From NCBI GenBank assembly GCA_965198755.1, contig OZ240673.1:2604001-2668000 (forward strand): DNA of 64,000 nt, read 5' to 3'. Source of the stretch: BOG-908 sp963692875 (GTDB taxonomy: Bacteria; Pseudomonadota; Alphaproteobacteria; Acetobacterales; Acetobacteraceae). Below the pieces are notes generated by a model. It made no database searches, was not told where the DNA came from, and saw only the letters and a list, made by a program, of their open reading frames with translations. Within the stretch, counting starts at the first letter, position 1, and each line of letters begins with the position of its first letter. A program made the position numbers and the translations under genes. Positions 60,748 to 64,000 of this stretch are shown piece by piece.

Positions 60748-61944
60748 ATGCTGGACGTGTGTGTGGTGGGAGCGGGCCCGGTCGGCGGTGCGCTCGCGTG
60801 CCGGCTGGCACAGGCCGGGTTGCAGGTGGCGGTGGTGGACCGCGCCGCGTTGCCACCGATGGAGCACCCCAGCTTCGACGGCCGCGCCTACGCCATCGCA
60901 TCCGGCTCGCGCGGCCTGCTGGAGGAGGCCGGCATCTGGGCCGCGCTGCCGCTGCCCACCGGCCCGATCGAGCAGATCCGAGTTTCCGACGGCAAGCCCG
61001 GCCGACCGCCAAGCCCGCTGCACCTGCATTTCGACGCGCGCGACGTGGGCGACACCCCGCTCGGCTGGATGGTCGAAGCCCGCAGCATGCGCGTGGCGCT
61101 GAACCGCCGGCTGCACGCGACACCCAACCTCGCCGTGCACGCCCCGGCCGAGGCGCAGGTTACCCGTCACCCTCGCCACGCCACGATCAGCCTGGGCGAC
61201 GGCACCAGCTTCGACGCCCGACTGGTGGTGGCTGCCGAGGGACGCGGCTCGCCGCTGCGCCGCCAGGCCGGGCTGACCGCTTCGCGGTGGTCCTACCCGC
61301 AATCCGGCATCGTCTGCGCCATCTCCCACGAGCGCCCGCACCACCGCACTGCGCTAGAGCACTTCCTGCCCGCCGGCCCGTTCGCCCAGTTGCCGATGGC
61401 GCCCAGCGAAGCCGGCGAGAACATCTCTGCCATCGTGTGGACCGAGCGCGCGGCCATGGCGCCCAAGCTGATGGCGCTGGACGACGCGGCGTTCGGCGCA
61501 GAAGTGGCACTCCGCCTGGGCGACCACCTCGGCGCCGTCCATCCAGTGGGGCAGCGCTGGGTCTACCCGCTCTCGGCCATGTACGTGCACCGGGTGGTGG
61601 CGGACCGGCTGGCCGTGGTGGGCGACGCGGCGCACGGCATTCATCCGATTGCCGGCCAAGGCCTCAACCTCGGCCTGCGGGACGCGCTCGCGCTGAGCCG
61701 CCTGGTGATCGGCGCGCACGAAGCCGGCGAGGACGTCGGCGCGGCAGGGTTGCTGGCGAGCTACCAGCGCGCGCGGCGGGCGGACAACTTGTCCATGCTG
61801 CTGGCCACCGATGGGCTGGACCGGCTGTTCAGCACGGACAACCCGGTGGTGCGGACGGCGCGCGACCTCGGCATCGCGGCGGTGCACCGGATGCCGGCGC
61901 TGAAGCGGGCGTTCATGCGGCAGGCGATGGGACGAGGGGAGTAG
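60748..61944 (+). CDS. ubiH: UbiH/Coq6-family FAD-dependent hydroxylase
   Basis: 398 residues. The FAD start is VCVVGAGPVGGALACRLAQA. The second FAD motif, VGDAAHGIHPIAGQGLNLGL, is the exact UbiH/COQ6 signature. This family hydroxylates the ubiquinone ring; which position (UbiH, UbiF, UbiL or UbiI type) cannot be told. The ATG at 60748 has GGAGGG eight bases upstream. It is monocistronic; a repeat follows directly after the stop. Confidence 0.9.
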   Translation: MLDVCVVGAGPVGGALACRLAQAGLQVAVVDRAALPPMEHPSFDGRAYAIASGSRGLLEEAGIWAALPLPTGPIEQIRVSDGKPGRPPSPLHLHFDARDVGDTPLGWMVEARSMRVALNRRLHATPNLAVHAPAEAQVTRHPRHATISLGDGTSFDARLVVAAEGRGSPLRRQAGLTASRWSYPQSGIVCAISHERPHHRTALEHFLPAGPFAQLPMAPSEAGENISAIVWTERAAMAPKLMALDDAAFGAEVALRLGDHLGAVHPVGQRWVYPLSAMYVHRVVADRLAVVGDAAHGIHPIAGQGLNLGLRDALALSRLVIGAHEAGEDVGAAGLLASYQRARRADNLSMLLATDGLDRLFSTDNPVVRTARDLGIAAVHRMPALKRAFMRQAMGRGE

Positions 61945-62082
61945 GAAGCAAGCAGTTCTTTTTTGAAAAAAAGAACCAAAAAACTTTTGTTCCTTGGGTA
62001 TCCGTCGGCTGAGATGTCCGCGACAGCAGAGATAAAAGTTTTTTGCTTCTTTTTTTCAAAAAAGAAGGCCTTGCTTGCTTCG
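61945..62082. repeat. nested palindromic repeat, copy 27
   Basis: Full copy between convergent genes: left tip GTTC/GAAC, centre CTTGGGTATCCGTCGGCTGA, right tip CTTC/GAAG with a TTTTTTTCAAAAAA loop. It begins at the ubiH stop. Confidence 0.92.
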
Positions 62083-62116
62083 CCACACGTCAAGTCACAT
62101 GCAGACCCTGCCGAGC

Positions 62117-63439
62117 TCAGCCTGCTTTCGAACCAACCAGCTTGATCGCAACCTTGCCGGAAGCCAGCCGCTCCAGCCGCCGTGCCGCCGCGTCCTCTGG
62201 CGCCAGCCGCAGCGCCGCCTCGGCGTGCGGCAGCGCCTGCCGCAGGTCGCCCTCCTCCACGAACAGCTCGCCAAGCCGCAGCCGCGCGGCCAGCAGGTCC
62301 GGCGCGAACTTCACCGCCCGCACCAGGCAGCTCCGCATCGCCGCCCTGTCCTTCAGCCGCCGGTTCAGCCGGAACTGCGCCATCGCCGCCAGCGCCTCGC
62401 GCCGGGCGCTGGCCTCCATCTCGTGCAGCAGCGCGTCGATGGCCGCGTCCACCACGATGCTGCCGGGCGGAGGCGCCGCCGCCTCCGGCAAGTCGGTGAC
62501 GGAGCTGTCGAACAGGCCGGCCTGGCCGGGGAAGAAACGGGCGCGGGCACGCTCGTTGGTCGCCTCGAAGCGCGCCAGGAAGGCGCGTGCCTCCGCCCGG
62601 GTGGGCCGCCAGCCGCGGCCCGGTAGGGATTCGGTGGTGGATTCCGCCAGCCGGCGCCAGGCCGGCGTGTCGCGCCAGACGGTGTCGCCGGCGCGCGCCT
62701 GCATGCGCCGGCCCGCCGCCAGCAGCAGCGCCTGGCCCGCCACGCTGACGGACGGGTTGCTCTGCCGTTTCTCGTTGCCCTCCAGCGCCGGCAATGTCAG
62801 CCCCGCCAGGGCGAGGAAGTCGGCCACCACGTCGCCGTCGCGCAGGCTCTCGCGGGCGAAGATGCGCGGCACCATGGCGGCCTCGCCGAACGCGCCGGCC
62901 CAGCGGTCCAGCAGCGCGCCGTAATCGTATTCCGGGTGGCGCTCCGGGCCGCCTTCGGGCAGGCCGGGCTCGCGCAGCACGCCGCTGCGCAGCCACTCGC
63001 TGTAGGCGCTGGTGGCGTGCTGGTCCTGCCGGCGCAGGTACACCACCACCTCGATCGGGTCGAAATGCGGGCGCAACAGCGCCGCCAGCCGCGCCAGCTC
63101 CTCGGGATGCCGCAGCACGCCGCCGAGCTGTTCGGCGGTGATCACCACGCGGCGCGCCTTCGCCGGCAGGCTCGCCACTTCGGCGGCGAACTCGTCGCGA
63201 AAGCGGGCGATGCGCACCGGCGGGGTCAACCCCTCCCAGGTGCCCGGGTGGTAGCCCCACAATATCTTCAGGTCGTCCACGCAGGCGGCCGGCAGCAGCG
63301 CGTGGTTGGCCCATCCGGGGCTGCGCGGCATGTAGAAACCCTGTGCCAGCAGCGCCGGACGCTGCTCTGCCAGCACGCGCTGGATCGACGAGCTGCCCGT
63401 CTTGGACAGCCCGATATGCAGGATCAGGTGGCGTTTCAT
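62117..63439 (-). CDS. sulfotransferase-like protein with C-terminal TPR
   Basis: 440 residues. The P-loop for 5'-phosphosulfate is at the very N-terminus (LILHIGLSKTGSSSIQRVLA). It is followed by VVVYLRRQDQHATSAYSEWL, which fits the 3'-phosphate region. The last 110 residues look like TPR units (RLGELFVEEGDLRQALPHAE). Domain order is the reverse of the two TPR-sulfotransferases at 18416 and 32166. The acceptor is unknown. The ATG at 63439 is followed at once by the domain; longer frames upstream are low-complexity Arg/Gly from the period-5 tract. It is divergent from nadD. Confidence 0.75.
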   Translation of the reverse strand: MKRHLILHIGLSKTGSSSIQRVLAEQRPALLAQGFYMPRSPGWANHALLPAACVDDLKILWGYHPGTWEGLTPPVRIARFRDEFAAEVASLPAKARRVVITAEQLGGVLRHPEELARLAALLRPHFDPIEVVVYLRRQDQHATSAYSEWLRSGVLREPGLPEGGPERHPEYDYGALLDRWAGAFGEAAMVPRIFARESLRDGDVVADFLALAGLTLPALEGNEKRQSNPSVSVAGQALLLAAGRRMQARAGDTVWRDTPAWRRLAESTTESLPGRGWRPTRAEARAFLARFEATNERARARFFPGQAGLFDSSVTDLPEAAAPPPGSIVVDAAIDALLHEMEASARREALAAMAQFRLNRRLKDRAAMRSCLVRAVKFAPDLLAARLRLGELFVEEGDLRQALPHAEAALRLAPEDAAARRLERLASGKVAIKLVGSKAG

Positions 63440-63489
63440 CGCAGCAAGCCTAGCTACACTCGAACCAATGCGCCACGCCCCGACCCTGC

Positions 63490-63613
63490 CGCCCCGCCTT
63501 GCCACGTCACACCTTGCCCCGCCGCGTCCTGCGCTGCCCCGCCCTGCGTTGCCACACCCTGCGCCGCCCCGTCTTGCCCCACCCCGCCTTGCCGCGCCTC
63601 GCCTCACGCTGCC
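63490..63613. repeat. degenerate period-5 GC-rich tract
   Basis: About 25 consecutive pentamers mostly of the form GCCNN or ACCNN (GCCCC GCCTT GCCAC and so on) lie between the sulfotransferase and nadD starts. All G-rich strand content is on the minus strand. The tract gives artificial long frames on both strands. Confidence 0.75.
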
Positions 63614-63635
63614 CCGTTACGGGGACCGGCGGCGG

Positions 63636-64000
63636 ATGCGCATCGGCCTGCTCGGTGGCAGCTTCAATCCGGCCCATGCGGGCCACCTGCACATCGCCCG
63701 CGTGGCATTGCAGCGGCTGCGGCTGGACCAGGTCTGGCTGCTGGTCTCGCCCGGCAACCCGCTCAAGCACCCGTCCGGCCTGGCCAGCCTTGCGCAGCGG
63801 CTGGCCTCCGCCCGCGCGCTGGCGGAGGCGGCACCACGCCGCATCGTCGCCACCGACATCGAGCGGCACCTCCACACGCGTTTCACGCTAGACACCCTGC
63901 GCGCGCTGAAACTCCGTTTCCCGCGCGTGCGCTTCGTCTGGCTGATGGGTGCCGACAACCTGACACAGTTTCCGCGCTGGCGTGGCTGGACCGCCATCGC
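63636..64000 (+). CDS. nadD: nicotinate-nucleotide adenylyltransferase (5' part, cut by window edge)
   Basis: The first 121 residues are present. The nucleotidyltransferase start is RIGLLGGSFNPAHAGHLHIA, with the GGxFxPxHxGH motif. WLLVSPGNPLKH and WLMGADNLTQFPRWRGW, both typical of NadD, follow. It makes deaminoNAD from nicotinate mononucleotide and ATP in NAD synthesis. The ATG at 63636 was chosen as the domain begins there; the upstream in-frame extension is the period-5 tract. The 3' end lies outside the window. Confidence 0.93.
   Translation, partial: MRIGLLGGSFNPAHAGHLHIARVALQRLRLDQVWLLVSPGNPLKHPSGLASLAQRLASARALAEAAPRRIVATDIERHLHTRFTLDTLRALKLRFPRVRFVWLMGADNLTQFPRWRGWTAI

Noticed and set aside
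2261..62082. Repeats considered as a CRISPR array
   Set aside because: Copies are spread one per intergenic gap over 60 kb, are themselves palindromes, and have no regular spacers or cas genes.

Overview
The window is high-GC chromosomal DNA from an alphaproteobacterium. Gene content, very GC-rich codon use and the AT-rich palindromic repeats between genes point to the Acetobacteraceae, but this is an inference from pattern and no search was run. There are about 40 convincing protein genes, one IS630-type insertion sequence and no recognisable rRNA, tRNA or CRISPR array. The most conspicuous non-coding component is a nested palindromic repeat of about 140 bp, present roughly 25 times as full or near-full copies plus several decayed or half copies. 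It sits in most intergenic gaps.

Layout. 0-5 kb: a small zinc-ribbon-like protein, the IS630 element, and a Tat-exported glucose-fructose-oxidoreductase-like protein (2891-4168). 5.3-14.8 kb: a quaternary-ammonium (probably glycine betaine) catabolic island, with a DgcA/StcD-like flavoprotein, a GlxA/GbdR-type AraC regulator, a Rieske oxygenase fused to a ferredoxin, a ProU/OpuA-type ABC importer (ATPase, permease, binding protein) and a monomeric sarcosine oxidase. Together these could import betaine and strip its methyl groups down to glycine. 15.5-20.4 kb: a TonB-dependent receptor followed by a TPR-sulfotransferase. 20.5-25.2 kb: a TauD-family dioxygenase with its LysR regulator, a divergent MFS carrier and a fumarylacetoacetase. 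25.5-28.3 kb: a BNR-repeat protein of lower GC, and recF. 28.7-34.5 kb: a second TonB receptor and TPR-sulfotransferase pair with a GNAT acetyltransferase between them.

34.8-46 kb: type II NADH dehydrogenase, a GT-C-like membrane protein translationally coupled to a LuxR-type response regulator, a porin, a small hypothetical protein, a polysaccharide deacetylase, a glycosyltransferase, and DUF1223 and DUF1993 proteins. 46.2-52.2 kb: a fatty-acid beta-oxidation operon (MerR regulator, thiolase, FadN-type bifunctional enzyme, acyl-CoA dehydrogenase). 52.7-54.8 kb: a secreted sedolisin (S53) protease. 55-58.4 kb: a valine-degradation cluster (mmsA, mmsB, enoyl-CoA hydratase). 59-64 kb: a glutathione transferase, a small membrane protein, a P-II protein, a UbiH-type hydroxylase, a sulfotransferase with C-terminal TPRs, and the 5' part of nadD, cut by the window edge.

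The points most worth following up are four. (1) The palindromic family, with compensatory changes in its hairpin tips and several cases where it provides or abuts a gene's stop codon. (2) The Rieske-ferredoxin fusion, which lacks the flavin reductase domain normally present in the partner protein. (3) The duplicated TonB-receptor/TPR-sulfotransferase module. (4) A 42-bp minisatellite inserted into one of those sulfotransferases.
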